A stretch of DNA of 64,000 nucleotides from Selaginella moellendorffii (GCF_000143415.4 NW_003314313.1:500072-564071); one strand, 5' to 3'. Shown: positions 11,695 to 23,412, counted from the first letter of the stretch. Program-made: numbers and translations. The notes: generated by a model from the sequence alone, not told the origin.

Positions 11695-13417
11695 TGTAAG
11701 CGACTAATTTTTCCATTTTACTTTAGTCACTTAACCACACCTCCGACCACTTGGAGGAGTCTCATTCACAACCTCCATAAGTCCCATTCAGGACTTGGGG
11801 CTTGCTAGCCCCGAGAATGGCATCCATGCCACTCAACCTTAGCACTTGGTCCAAGTGCTCCACGTATCCGGTCCCATGACCGACACCCAAAGGTACCACT
11901 GACATCTCGGCCCGTTACGCTAAGGCCATGCCCATTCACCTTTGCTGCGCAAATGGTCCGATACCACTTGCATCACCATCCCGTCTCTCCAAGACTGGTC
12001 CATCTGTCTACGAGGGGTCATCCTAGATCCACTCCTTAGCATCCTTAGGATGCCCACAGACCTGGGGAATCGCCTTCCCCAAAGTCCCTTTGTCAGTTCC
12101 TACCAAGTCCCTTTCTGCCCCTGGCCGTGTTTGCCAACACTGCCACTGGATCGAGGCCCACAGGCCCGACCACTAAGTCCCACGGTCCTCTGGGACTTCC
12201 TCACCACACGACTGTGTCCTTGGTCACTACCCCAGAGGACTGCTCCTCTTCCTTTCCACAGTCTGGGCCTTTGGGACGACATTTCGGAACACCGTGGCCT
12301 TACGCGAGCCACCTGGGTACTCTCCCCACCTATTGCCTTTAGGTGCTCTAGCCATGGGCTTAGAGCGAGGTTCCGTTGAGCCACGCCTGGTATCCAAGTA
12401 GGTAGTGCCACCCACACTTGGACTGGGAGCATCGGCCAGTCGATCTCCCGGGGGAACTAGAGCCGGCTCTTGAACACTTCACCAAGCTACCCCGCTTGTC
12501 GGTCCGTATTCACTCTAGTCTTGGACTTCTCAGTGGTCAGTTCATCACCCAACACTGGGTCTGGCCTTCCTGGGCCAAACTGGCCTTTCCTGGCCAAACT
12601 GGCTCCACTGCAGTCCTCCCCCTACTATACTTTTGGAGCTCACCAAACCCCCCAGGGTCTGGGAGACGAACGCTTTGGGCTTTCACCCTCTCAGGCTCCG
12701 GACTCGGACTCGGACTCGGACTCGGACTCGGATTCGGATTCGGACTTGGACTCGGGCTCAGGCTCGGTCTCGGCCTCGGCCTCGGTCTCGGTCTTGGTCC
12801 CGATCTCGGTCTCGGTCTCGGTCTCGATCTCGGTCCCGGTCTCGGTCTCGACTTCGGACTCCATCTCGGACTCCATCTCGGACTCCATCTCGGGTCCATC
12901 TCGGACTCCATCTCGAACTCCATCTCGGACTCCATTTCGGGTCCATCTCGGACTCCATCTCGGACTCCATTTCGGGTCCATCTCGGGTCCATCTCAGACT
13001 CCATCTCGGACTCCATCTCGGACTCCATCTCGGGTCCATCTCGGACTCCATTTTGGGTCCATCTCGGACTCCATCTCGGACTCCATTTCGGGTCCATCTC
13101 GGGTCCATCTCGAACTCCATCTCGGACTCCATCTCGGACTCCAACTCGGGTCCACCTCGGACTCCACTTCGGACTCCATCTCGGACACTCCCACGTGTCA
13201 TGTGTTGGTCCTTTTGGGTCCCTTTTTGGAGCCTCGCCTTTTGCTCGCTTCGTGCTCGTTCCTCGAGCACTTCGTTGGGAGTTCCACTCCCGCTCTTGAC
13301 TTTTCAAGTCGGAGCTTTTGGTCCAAACGTGTTACGCTCGTTTGGCTCTCGCTTCGGCCACTACCATGTGGCGCCCTTCCGGCTCCACTTTGGGTCCTAG
13401 GGATTTTGTGTCTCACA
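11695..13417 (-). repeat. 5' LTR of LARD copy A
   Basis: 1,723-bp LTR nearly identical to 5824-7592. The minisatellite occupies about 12693-13190. Long apparent ORFs in several frames on both strands come from the hexamer and dodecamer periodicity and are not genes. Confidence 0.92.
12693..13190. repeat. Minisatellite inside LARD LTR (copy A, right)
   Basis: Same two sub-arrays as 6828-7365 with different unit numbers, which shows that the array changes length after insertion. Confidence 0.9.
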
Positions 13418-13422
13418 TATTG

Positions 13423-14098
13423 GAATAGGACTATCACTCATAGGAAGTGGAGCTGAAGGACGTGCAGCGAGAAGTGGGAGAGGCGACGTCTCATAATGTT
13501 GTGCTAAGCGAAGAGCATCGTTAAGGGTGGCGGGAGCAAGTGCATGCATAAGTCCAACAAGATCTTTAGCTACAACATTCCAAGCTTGATCCGCTCCGAC
13601 ATATTTGGCTCCGCACAAAGCAAAAGACTTTGGAAACGAACGCCAAATTGCATCACCGACTCAAAGGGCCCTTGGCAAAGATGATGCAATTGTTGGAAGG
13701 CATCATCACAGTTGTCGGCATGTCCGAAGGCACGTTTGAAGACGTTCGAGAGAACACTCCAATCCTCACTAGTAGCTGCGCTCAAACCATTGTACCACTG
13801 CAATGCCGTCCCTTGGAAACACGTGGGATACTCACGAAAACATCGAGCATCATCCCATGAATGATATGTGGCAATCACTGTGAAGTGATTGAACCAATGG
13901 TACACATCATCCCCAGGATTCCCACGAAAGAACTCCGGCCGAATGCAAGGATTGGCACCAAGAGCAGGAGGAGTTGTACCACGTGTCATGAATGCTGCCA
14001 TCAACTGAGTTTGGTTGTTCAATTGCAAGCACATAGCATAAAGCAATTGTACCAACTACTGCTCCAGAGTCAAAGGAGAAGATTGCTAATCTACCATG
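13423..14098 (-). pseudogene. gag, N-terminal part (gypsy element)
   Basis: The minus-strand frame encodes a retrotransposon gag domain with the pattern PEFFRGNPGDD..WF..F..I and ALQWYNGL, typical of plant Ty3/gypsy gag. Two TAG codons near the N terminus replace probable CAG glutamine codons, consistent with C-to-T decay. The frame stops abruptly at 13423, where the non-autonomous LTR element is inserted, and gag resumes at 5818 on the far side. The homologous stretch at 17640-18640 supports this reading because it runs through the junction uninterrupted. Confidence 0.82.
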
Positions 14099-14330
14099 AA
14101 GATGAACAAAAAAGAAAGAGCAAAAGAAGAGAAATGACAAAAAGCTAAAAGGAAATGGTAAATCTAGACAATGCAAAAAGCTAAATCTAAACTAAAATCC
14201 TGAAAGGAAAGAACAAAAGAAAGGAAATGGAAAAAACTAAATCTAAACAATGCAAAAACTAAATCTAAACTAAAATCCCAAATCCAAACACTCCTCAGGG
14301 ACAATCAAAAGTGCCCCTCACCTTTACTAA

Positions 14331-14506
14331 TGTGAGTGTTTGGAATATAGAAAGGGAATACAAAAAATGTGCATATTAATTGGCCCAAAAACCCTAACTT
14401 AAATACAAGAGTGAATGGTCCAAATTAAAACTAATCCGACGGCTACCAAAATCCCATTATGCTAATATTAACATACGGCATTGTAGCTATACACTTGGCC
14501 CTCACA
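14331..14506 (-). repeat. 5' LTR of the gypsy element
   Basis: 176-bp direct repeat matching 1967-2142. On the element's strand it starts TGTGAGG and ends CTCACA. No convincing initiator-tRNA primer site was seen beside it. Confidence 0.88.
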
Positions 14507-15231
14507 GCTGAAAAAGACTAATACATTGCATTATGTCTATTAATGAAATTTATAATTGGCATTAAAAATTTTGGTTTAACTTGGAGAGTCTGAACAAATC
14601 TTTCATGTATTGTTGTGTAATATAGATTAAATTTAGATCCTAAAATTTATTTAATTAATCTGTAACATGTAATTTATTCAGATTTATTAAGTGCATTAAG
14701 CATGTAACAGATTTGATTATAGACACATTCAGCCTATATGGTTACAAACTTTCAAAATCTCATTTGATGTAATTTCAAACCTAATTCTTAGTGTTGACTC
14801 TACCAAGAAATTAGTATCCTTTCTCCTCTTCTTGACATGTCTCAAGCAGTAGTTAGCATTCTAATTCATAAACTCCACCTATAAAAATATGAGTTGAAAT
14901 CTAAGTTTAAGGTGATATTTTAACAACCAATCAAATTAACCATTCAGAAGGCAAGTAAATAGATATTTCTATAAAAGGTACTAGATTTTTGAAACTTATT
15001 ATAATTTAATTTTATAAGTTTCTGTTTTAAAGTTTGTAATTGGTGTTCAATGTAACACCAAGTATGTCTATCAGACTACTCTCCATTACAAATTAACAGC
15101 ATCTTACACACAACAATAGATGTTATTGAAACTCTGTATAACATTTTCAGATCTTAATTTATTCCAATTTTAGAGAATTTTATCAATACAAATTTAAATG
15201 TTTTCTAATTTGCTAGTTAGGGTTTTCTAGT
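14507..15231. other. AT-rich intergenic DNA with a dispersed repeat
   Basis: No gene recognised. About 95 bp at 14715-14810 recur, diverged, at 16440-16535 in the same orientation, so part of this stretch belongs to an unidentified repeat. Confidence 0.5.
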
Positions 15232-16319
15232 GGACGGGCCGGGATCTAGAAGAATACCAAGAGGAGGCATTAATGGATTTGTAAGTGGTGTTAATTGTTC
15301 TTGATCCCTTTATACAAAATATTTCAATCACTATACATGCACAATTTTTAGAGGATCAGCTTGTTGGACATTATTCTGAACCTCATAAAACTAAGTTACC
15401 ACAACACTTGATACAGTCCCTTTCACTGAGGAAGGAGCCCTTTAAACAAACCATATACCATAAGATTGGAAAAATAAACTAATACCAAGTCATCCATTTT
15501 ATACTCTACAGGTGGATGATAATGGGAGTTGTAATATTGTTGTTATCTTATTTGTATGTGGCCTAGGTATTTAGTAAACTCTGCTCAGACTAGTGGAAGA
15601 ATGCTTATCAAATACTAATACCAAGATTTAGCATCGATAACTCGTGGCAATCACGAAGGTAAACTCAACTTCATCAGTAGTATTGGATAAAAGTTTATAT
15701 AGTAAAGCACTAACATAACTCTACACCCTTATGACACACGCATACCAAAGAGATGGTAAATAACCATCCCAATCCAAATATTAAAAGTTTATATATCTTG
15801 TGATTATTCCTTTGAAGATTTGAATAAGCTGTTTTACCAAACCATCTAACTGTGGATGATAAACACTAGTGAAAGTGTGACATATCTCTAATTGAAACAT
15901 TAAAACGTGAAATGCCTTAACCATAAATGCAGGACCATTATCCGAAAAAGTTTGTTCCAGACATGATTGCTAGAACACCACTCGATTAAGGAGGAAGTAT
16001 TTAATAGCAATTGCAAATGCACTAACAAGAGCACTCATTTCCACTCAGTAAGTTAAATAGTTAGAAGCAAAAATGACATACTCATTACCAGTAGTCGACT
16101 ATGGAAAAGGCCCCATCAAATCAAATACCACCAACTCAAATAAACCCAAAACTATAATTGACTCTAAATTGTCCTTCTACAACACAAGGGGAATATTAAG
16201 AACTTGGCACCAAAAGCAACTAACATACATACCGGATAATATTATGTCACATCTATGGTTAATAGAAAGATTTATGCAATTTCTCAGTCACACCATGATT
16301 TCCCATATATCCTATATGA

Positions 16320-17537
16320 CTTTTATATATATATATAAGTCATGATTTATATTTGTGGTATATGAATCTATATGATATTTGATATAAGATATATAGATAT
16401 TACTATTTTCTATGCTATTTTCTATATGATAGCAATGTTTGATTATAGACACCCTCGGCCTGCATGGGTTACTAACTTTCAAAGTCTCCTTTGATGTAAT
16501 TTCAAACCTAATTCTCAATGTCAACTCTACCGAGTTCATAAGAGAAATTGATTTTAGTGGAAGCCTGCTACTGTGATGAATGGCATCAATGGCTCTCAAT
16601 CGGCTGAAAACACAAAAGATGGGCACCTGTAGGCAATAATTGAGGGACAAAAGTGATCTCATTGTCAAACCAACCTATGTTGTTATCTTCAACCATGTCT
16701 AGCTCTTCCTCCTCCTCCCATGGATAGATGACCATTGGCCAGTGTGTTTTCGCCAGCGACACTATTCATCCTTATGCCTAGACCCACAGTCTTCTTGACA
16801 TTGTTGGGTTTGATAGGACTTGGATGTGATTTGAAGAGAACTTTTTGCTCAGTGATTAGTTGCTCTTGGATGCACTTGTGATCTTGCCAGCTAGAAAATG
16901 ACTTTTTTGCCTAGATGTAACTATAGGAAAGCAAATGCTTACCCATATCTGTCACTTTTCTTCTTCCTTTTTATATTGCAAGTGATTGTCAAATTATGGA
17001 AAATGTCAGTTTTCCACATTTTCTACATCCAGGATTAATAGAAAATTGGCTAAGAGTAATTATTGTCACTTTGATAGGCCAAATTGCAAATGCAAATTAA
17101 CATTAAAACCTACAATATCATGGAATGAGTTTCCTACCACTTGAGGTTTATCTATTTGTGTTCCCACAAATTAACCTTCACATAATTATCAGTCTCAGTC
17201 CTCAGCTTGAGAAGGTGATATTTAGCTCTTGAGAATAGACAAAGAAAAGATGAAAAAATGAAAGAGTAGAACTTTACAAGATAATTGCACATAATAAAAC
17301 TGATTCTAGTGAGCAATAACTTATATATTAGTCTTGTTATGCAAAACAATGAATCTCTAACATAGAATCTAGCAAGCTTTTCCTAAATGCTTTTAGCAAA
17401 AGAGCAAATTCCTAATGCAATAAGCTTGCTTCCTTAACTATTTTTTTGTTAACCATCTTAACCACTTTTTACAAAACCACACACAAAGGAAATGAATCTA
17501 GATTGAATATACCACCCTTGCTCTTTTAAATATAAAA

Positions 17538-17606
<69 letters not shown>

Positions 17607-17630
17607 CAAGCTTGTCAAAACAAGCTTGGA
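16320..17630. other. Filler DNA inside the decayed gypsy relative
   Basis: AT-rich, with (TA)n arrays at 16325-16337 and about 17537-17600 and the repeat segment 16440-16535 that is shared with 14715-14810. No coding capacity recognised. It could be a further insertion or deletion scar. Confidence 0.5.
17537..17600. repeat. (TA)n microsatellite
   Basis: About 60 bp of TA dinucleotides inside the decayed gypsy relative. Confidence 0.9.
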
Positions 17631-18789
17631 AGTAAACACTAGATAAACTGGTGCCAAGTGAACCCTTTGATGATACTCCAAAAAAAAAGATAAAAGAGTC
17701 ACTAACTTATTCATGCAAGAACCATTTGTTATTTGTGCAACTCCTCATTTCCCAAAAGCATCTTAGTGTTTAAACCTTCCATTGCAGTAGCACCAACATA
17801 ATGTTATTGATGCCAAGGTCTTCACCCAAAAAATGGAGGTTGCCAATCTGGAAAACACAGATAACACTAATAAGTATAAGCAAATTCATCATACATGTAA
17901 TAGTGGACATCACGACAACAACCACATCTTCACCTTTATCCTTGAACATAAACAGTATCAATAGCAACCTTTATTGGAACAAGATTAATCTCATAGAGAA
18001 AGTGGACTTGAAGGATGTATAATGAGAAATGGAAGAGGTAATATCTCATAATGTTGTGCTAAGAAAAAAATATTGTCAAAGGTGATTGGAGCAAGTGCAT
18101 GCACAAGTTGTACAATATCTTGATGAAGTGTTGATTATAACATTTTTAATTTAATCCACTTTGACATATTTGGCTCTGCATGAAGCAAGAGGCTCTGGAA
18201 ATAAATGCTAAATTGTATTATTGACTTAGATAGCACTTGAAAAAGACAATGCAATTGTTTGAAGGCATCATCACAATTGTTAGCATGTCTAAATACATAA
18301 AGACATCTAAGAGAATGCTCCAATTTGCACGAGTGGTTACACTCAAACTATTGTATCATTGCAATATTATCCCTTGGAGATATATAGGAAACTTAAGTAA
18401 ACACCAAGCATCATCACAAGAATGATATGTGGCAATCACTATAAAGTGATTAAATCAATAGTATACATCATCGTTAGGATTCCCATGGAAGAATTCTGAC
18501 AAGATGCAAGGATTGGCAGCAAGAGTAAAAGAAGTTATACTATGTGCCATGAATATTACTATCAATTGAGTGTGATTTTTCAATTACAACCACATAGCAT
18601 TGAGCAACTACACTAACTACTACTCTAGAGTTAAAGGAGGAAGAGGGTGTAACAAAAAGGAAAAATTAAATGTGAAATTAGCCCAAAAACCCTAATTTAT
18701 ATACAAATTAAAACCAATATAACAATTATCAAAATCTCACTATGCTAATATTAATATACAATATCATAGTTGTACACTTGTACCTCACA

Positions 18790-19960
18790 AATATACATAT
18801 TAGAAAATCAATCAAAACAATTAAAGCTTTTGCACATAATAAATTGAATCTCTAGTTATAAGTAGAAGTCTTTGCAGCCCAAAGTGGGCTTAAGTACAGG
18901 ACTCGACAGCTTAGATGAGTTTCATTACATGTTGGACGTTCATGCTGACATGGAGTTTCATGTTGTGACAGAGTTTTAGTAAGACAACAAGCCGACATCT
19001 GGGTATGGATTATCTTCTGGATTTTTAGCCACCCCTGTATAGAAGACCAAAATCTAAGTGTGAGATCTCGTAGCGTGTGACCGTTTAGTGGGTTTTTATG
19101 GTAGGCAAGACCTGAAGAAGACTAAGAAATCCAAGCGTACCCTCTGCACCTCATAATATGCTGGTAGCATCTGACAAGTTTGAAAAAACTTCAGGTGGTG
19201 CTGATGGATCGTTTGTCCATGCAATCTGAGCAGTGGCCTGGATTCACTCTCTCAACCGATAAAACAGTCGTTTGTCGGAGCAAGGAGACTTCTTGGAGAC
19301 CTTGGAGACAGTAATATGGTGGTAACTAATCAGCTTTGATATCAACTTTGTTGTATGCTTTTTTGTGTGTTTGCAGCTCCTATGTACAGGACCATGCTTG
19401 CTTATCAAAGTGAGACTTTCGAGCTCAACCAGTTGACCATGATTTTGGCATCTTATGTACACGGACTTTGTTATCAGTCCAAAGGTGAGCGAAGAAACAA
19501 GGTTTGCTTAATAATCAGTGACAGGCGGCAAGGGCTGGACGATTTTTGTGGATCCATAACATGCATGCCCTTTTACAGGATGGCAAATAGGTTAAAACTT
19601 TACATATAAAGTTGGCATAATAATATTGGTACTTCAAATGGAGCTAGTGCCCAATGGCTTAGTCACAAACCTTAAAAGACAAATAGAGGTTCATTTATTC
19701 ATTATCTGTTTACAGGGTTTAGTGACCCATCAAGACGCATGAGACAGGACACATTATATTAAGAAGACTAGTCTTCAGTAAACTCTCCCTTATATCCTTT
19801 GAAAATTCAAATTTTCAATGCACTCAACATCCACCATATTACTTGGTATTTAAGGAAATTTATAATACTTATAAATTTGAATAAATCTGAATATCCAAAA
19901 AATCACTGTTAAGTTTTTCAACATCATACTTCACTGAATGTTTGAGTAATGGTTTAAAAC
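18790..19960. other. Intergenic, nothing recognised
   Basis: Short ORFs only (for example 19355-19609, which has no family resemblance). It forms the border between the retroelement nest and the gene island, and the last few hundred bases are probably the PPR gene promoter. Confidence 0.5.
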
Positions 19961-20995
19961 ATGAGCCAAGGCATTGTTACTTGGACTAAATTGATCAGCA
20001 GAGCTCAAGATTTACACAATGCCAGGGTTGTCTTCGATGCAATGCCTCAAAGGAGTGTAGTTTCATGGAACGCAATGATCAGTGCTTGCCTCAAGCATGG
20101 CCAATATTTAGAGGCCCAAGCGCTCTTTAAGAAAATGCCCAACAAAGATCTCGTGTCGTGGACAACCATGATCACAGCGTATTCAGAAGCTGGGCATCTG
20201 GAGGAATCGTGCGCTCTTTTTAATAGCATGCCAGAATGGAACATTGTCACATACACAGCCATGCTGACGGCATATTCCATGCATGGCATTGTAGAAAATT
20301 CCATGGGTGTCTTTGAGAATCTAATGCCAGAGCACAATATTTGTTCGTGGGCCGCCATTGTAACAGCATATGCTCGGAACGGGCATCTGGAAGCTGGCCG
20401 GCACTTGCTAGAAAAGATGCCGGTTAGAGATGTCGTAGCGTGCACCGCCATGATAGAAGCATATGCCTCTTGCGGTGAACTAGACCTTGCAAGGAAAACT
20501 TTTAACGAGATGGACGAAAGAGACCTGGTATCCTGGAATGTTTTGATCCTGGCGTATGCCTCTGTTGGGCGTACTGCTTCTAAAGCTCTGGACCTCTTCT
20601 TCTTGCTGCAAATCCATGGAGTGGAGTGTGATGAGATTACTTTCACTGGAGTTTTGGCCGCCTGTGCCCGTCAAGGTGAATCTGGCAGGAGTCGTGACTT
20701 TTTGGTGTCTTTGAGCATGGACTATGGATTGAGACGAAGGCTGAAGCATTTCTCTTGCGTGATTGACAGCCTTGCTCGAGCAGGGCAGCTGAAAATGGCT
20801 CAGGACCTTTTAGACAACATGCCATTCTTCCCGGATTCCATCTCTTGGACGGCTCTTATGGGAGCTTGTCGAGTCCATGGCGACACAAGACGAGGTCTTA
20901 GATCTGGGAACAGAGTGATGGAGCTAGAGCCGCACAGTGCTGCTCCTTATATGACCCTTTGTAGAACTTTCAACGATCATACGTTAGAAGGTTAG
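19961..20995 (+). CDS. PLS-class pentatricopeptide repeat (PPR) protein
   Basis: Intronless ORF of 344 aa starting at a true ATG. It consists of tandem 31-35-aa helical repeats with the diagnostic phrases VVSWNAMISAC, DLVSWTTMITAYSEAGHLEE and DLVSWNVLILAYASVG, and alternating P, L and S type motifs from about residue 5 to 300. The C-terminal VMELEPHSAAPYMTL stretch resembles the start of an E motif, and there is no DYW deaminase domain. The family binds single-stranded organellar RNA and acts in editing, splicing or stability. The target cannot be read from sequence alone. It is shorter than most PLS proteins, and I see no plain organelle presequence, so it may be a truncated or short-form member. 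Confidence 0.9.
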   Translation: MSQGIVTWTKLISRAQDLHNARVVFDAMPQRSVVSWNAMISACLKHGQYLEAQALFKKMPNKDLVSWTTMITAYSEAGHLEESCALFNSMPEWNIVTYTAMLTAYSMHGIVENSMGVFENLMPEHNICSWAAIVTAYARNGHLEAGRHLLEKMPVRDVVACTAMIEAYASCGELDLARKTFNEMDERDLVSWNVLILAYASVGRTASKALDLFFLLQIHGVECDEITFTGVLAACARQGESGRSRDFLVSLSMDYGLRRRLKHFSCVIDSLARAGQLKMAQDLLDNMPFFPDSISWTALMGACRVHGDTRRGLRSGNRVMELEPHSAAPYMTLCRTFNDHTLEG

Positions 20996-21070
20996 AGATT
21001 AATAATAATAATAGTAATGTTTCGCGAAGATGTACCTTGAGAAGGATTGCGAGCATAAGATGCAGCAAGT

Positions 21071-21274
21071 TCAATAAGCCTTAGGAGACACGGCAATGGC
21101 GTGACCTTTTATTGCCGCCCGGTAGACGCACTCAATAACATCAATCAGCTCATCCCTGGGGAGAAGAAAATCGATGTCCCCAGTACCACAGTCGATTTTG
21201 ATGTGCGTTCTCCCCGGGCGCAAGGAGGAGGAATAGGTGTGATAAAGACCAGGTTCTTCAAATCCTTGGCCCAT
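21071..21274 (-). CDS. Small hypothetical ORF
   Basis: 67-aa minus-strand ORF with an ATG at 21274. It contains an acidic and hydrophobic segment (IDCGTGDIDFLLPRDEL) but no family I recognise. It could be an exon fragment or chance. It lies 76 bp beyond the PPR stop, on the opposite strand. Confidence 0.2.
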   Translation of the reverse strand: MGQGFEEPGLYHTYSSSLRPGRTHIKIDCGTGDIDFLLPRDELIDVIECVYRAAIKGHAIAVSPKAY

Positions 21275-21522
21275 CACACCTGACCTCTCACCGCAAGCCG
21301 CTGCCCTCGATCACGCATTCTAATAAAAAGTTAAGTTAGACCATAATTTATAGATGAGGTCAAAGGATTTTTTTTAACTACAGTATATAACTTACTTTCT
21401 TTTTTTTAACTACAGTATAGCATGACAAGAAGTCCATATAGTGATCATACTAATAACTATCCTCCTAGTTTTAAATAAATATTTATGCAAAGATGCCTGT
21501 TTTCCCAAGTAGTCTCTGATCC

Positions 21523-22015
21523 ATGGAGCTCCGCTATCTTCTTCTTCTTGTGGTGATGATGATCACAGCTTCTCAAATCACTGCCGCTCCTCCAAAGAGA
21601 CCCTCATCTCTCCGCGACACTCTCCAAAACACCACCAATCCATCCGGTGACGCCTCCCAAGAGGTGGCCGGCCGGGGTCACAACATCACAGGCATCGACT
21701 TTGGGAGGTCATCGTCTTTAATGATAATCTCTCTGGGTTTTGCACTGCAAACATCCAAGACCGGGTGAGGGAATTTACATCTATACTCAGATTCAACCTG
21801 GGAATGCTCTTAACGCCATGTCTGTCTTCTCGATCATCGACAGCCATAACGAGTTTAATGGCAAAACCAACTTCATTGTGATTCTCTGGCCTTCGAGGGA
21901 CATATCTGTGGTTGGAAGCACCGGGGACTTCGAGCTCGCCAGGGGAATCGCGAGCCTCTCCATTGATGGTGCTACTTTCATCATCAAAGTCATTGCCAAG
22001 CTCTTCTACCACTGA
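21523..22015 (+). pseudogene. Dirigent-like protein gene with frameshifts
   Basis: Frame one starts with a clear signal peptide (MELRYLLLLVVMMITASQIT). Later segments match dirigent proteins: a VIVFNDNLSGF-like block in a second frame near 21705-21740 and, in a third frame (to 22015), the hallmark stretch VVGSTGDFELARG followed by a C-terminal LFYH. Dirigent proteins are small secreted beta-barrel proteins that steer stereoselective phenoxy-radical coupling in lignan formation. The conserved blocks lie in three different frames, with shifts near 21703 and 21770, and no GT-AG intron joins them cleanly. It is therefore probably a pseudogene. Two sequencing errors are the alternative. Confidence 0.65.
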
Positions 22016-22169
22016 AAGAAATGTTATGTTCCTGGAGAATCAATAAGAAGTCTTTACCTTCTGATCAGTTGTTTAGATATCCAACTTCCTGTGTCTTTCA
22101 AGATATAACAAGAGACTTACAGTAAAAAAATTGGTAGAACTTCCCTCGAGAATCAGTTCTTAGATGATC

Positions 22170-23355
22170 TTATCCAGCTTCGGTTCTCTTGCTTCTGAAT
22201 CCCAAAGGTCGTTTGCTAGGTGCTCCTGGTCTCCTTGGGTATTTCTCCGGCGTGGGAGTAGCTTTCAGGCACACAACTGCAGTCCTGGTCCCGAACGGAC
22301 TTTCAGAATCAACTATCGAAAGAAAGTATGATGAGAACTCCTTGGCAATAGTGGAAATAAAACTTGGAACCTTCAATAATGTTTGCACATGATCCTCCCA
22401 AAAGCGTTATAGCTTCTTCTGCGCTTTTAACTTCCTCCTGATCCACCAAGAACCGATCAAGAACGTGAACTCTTTTCTAAGACGAAAACAGACCTCAGGA
22501 TTGGCACCCTTAGCGGCAACCATGATTCCTCCAGCGGCAACAAAAGGCAAGCACAACTCGGCTACACCATGTCATGAACTCGTAAGTTTTTTAAACACAC
22601 TTCTCAGGACATTAAAAACTCACCGAGAACTCGCATTTCTGCGACAGCTCTTGCCACTGCTACATCGAAAGTTTCACGAAACTCCGCATCTCGTCCTTTT
22701 TCCTGACTAAACTCATAAAAAATCACCAGCAAACATCTTAAGCTTGAGAATAGTTACCTCTGCCCTTGCACGAACGACGCTAACATTTTGTAAACTCACA
22801 GCGAGCACAGCGTCCTCTAAGAAGTCACACTTTTTCTGAATGGATTCTATCAGCGTAATTTTCCAGTCTGCATCACAACACCACAGGAATCATCTACGTT
22901 GGTTATCGGAGAAAAGATATATCCTAGGAACTACGACTTACTTGGTCTTGCAATACCAAAAATGATTCCTGGAAGACCAGCACCACTGCCTATGTCGACC
23001 ACCTTCAAATTCCCATCGCTCAGTGAGCAGTGCTTTTCAATCACTGGAAGAAGTGAAAGAGAGTCTCTTATGTGCCTTTCCATCATTTCCTTACGGTCTG
23101 TCACGGAAGTTAAATTCATACGCTGGAAGCACGAATGAATGGGATGAGTCGAAGAACACAAAAATTTCTAGAAATCTCTCTAACCTGGTTCCAAACGAGA
23201 AGCTTGTCAATGTAGGCGCTCACGAGCTTCGATTGCGATGGATCGAGCGCATTCTCGCAGAAGACTCTCGCTCTAGACGAGAAACATACCAATCGATTGC
23301 CGCCATGGCCTTGGAGCGCCTTCCACTGGAGCAATAGTTTGGGAGATAGTGCCAT
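22170..23355 (-). CDS. rsmG: RsmG/GidB-type 16S rRNA (guanine-N7) methyltransferase, probably organellar
   Basis: Seven exons on the minus strand: 23185-23355, 22942-23122, 22758-22867, 22624-22702, 22494-22561, 22371-22437 and 22170-22312, giving 272 aa. All splice borders are GT-AG and keep frame. Motifs in order: [10 protein letters not shown] then RMNLTSVTD (family N-terminal block), [13 protein letters not shown] (SAM-binding motif I, about residue 107), [13 protein letters not shown], a VAVARAVAE block, and a C-terminal [17 protein letters not shown]. Bacterial RsmG methylates G527 of 16S rRNA. The eukaryotic copy presumably acts on plastid or mitochondrial small-subunit rRNA, helped by an N-terminal extension that could be a transit peptide. 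It is divergent from LST8, with only 57 bp between start codons. Confidence 0.93.
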
Positions 23356-23412
23356 TGCGAAGAACTAGGGTTTAGGGCTTTCTCTTTTTGTGTGGATGGA
23401 GTAGCGGGAGAA
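23356..23412. promoter_or_regulatory. 57-bp shared promoter/leader between RsmG and LST8
   Basis: The two ATGs point away from each other with 57 bp between them. Core promoters must therefore overlap the leaders or first exons of the neighbouring gene. No TATA box is visible. Confidence 0.6.

Larger units (their letters stand above)
5824..13417 (-). mobile_element. Large non-autonomous LTR retrotransposon (LARD-like), copy A
   Basis: Complete element with LTRs 5824-7592 and 11695-13417, both TG...CA, and a perfect 5-bp target duplication TATTG (5819-5823 and 13418-13422) inside the gypsy gag. On the minus strand a primer binding site TGGTATCGGAGC (11680-11691) follows the 5' LTR and is one base off the initiator-Met tRNA complement. 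A purine-rich tract (7593-7610) precedes the 3' LTR. The 4.1-kb internal region has only short ORFs with no gag or pol motif, so the element must have been moved by proteins from elsewhere. The LTRs look about 99% alike outside their minisatellite (estimate by eye), which indicates a fairly young insertion. LARD is the closest named class, and I cannot say which autonomous partner it uses. Confidence 0.9.
1967..14506 (-). mobile_element. Ty3/gypsy LTR retrotransposon, minus strand, split by a second element
   Basis: Two 176-bp direct repeats flank the element (1967-2142 and 14331-14506). On the plus strand they start TGTGAG and end TTACA or CTCACA. Flanks share GCTG (1963-1966 and 14507-14510), the likely target duplication. 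Read on the minus strand the order is gag, protease, reverse transcriptase, RNase H, integrase, which is the Ty3/gypsy order. A purine-rich tract (2143-2161, read on the minus strand) lies next to the 3' LTR as expected for a polypurine tract. A large LTR element (5824-13417) sits inside gag with its own 5-bp duplication. Without it the gypsy element is about 4.9 kb, a normal size. Frames are broken, so it is inactive. Confidence 0.9.
15232..18789 (-). mobile_element. Strongly decayed Ty3/gypsy relative, minus strand
   Basis: 15232-16310 aligns by eye with the 3' tail and integrase of the gypsy element at 2150-3250. 17640-18640 aligns with its gag and zinc-knuckle region (5560-5820 and 13423-14090). 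About 18660-18789 matches the LTR and ends CTCACA. The reverse transcriptase region is missing and is replaced by unrelated AT-rich DNA (16320-17630). The left LTR is not recognisable. Its uninterrupted gag gives the pre-insertion state for LARD copy A. Confidence 0.78.

Noticed and set aside
12418-13456. Overlapping ORFs of 255-328 codons on both strands
   Set aside because: They come from the minisatellite inside the LARD LTR, whose 6- and 12-bp units keep all frames open. No conserved domain, and the same pattern recurs in the other LTR.
20047-20646. 199-codon minus-strand ORF
   Set aside because: Antisense shadow of the PPR gene.
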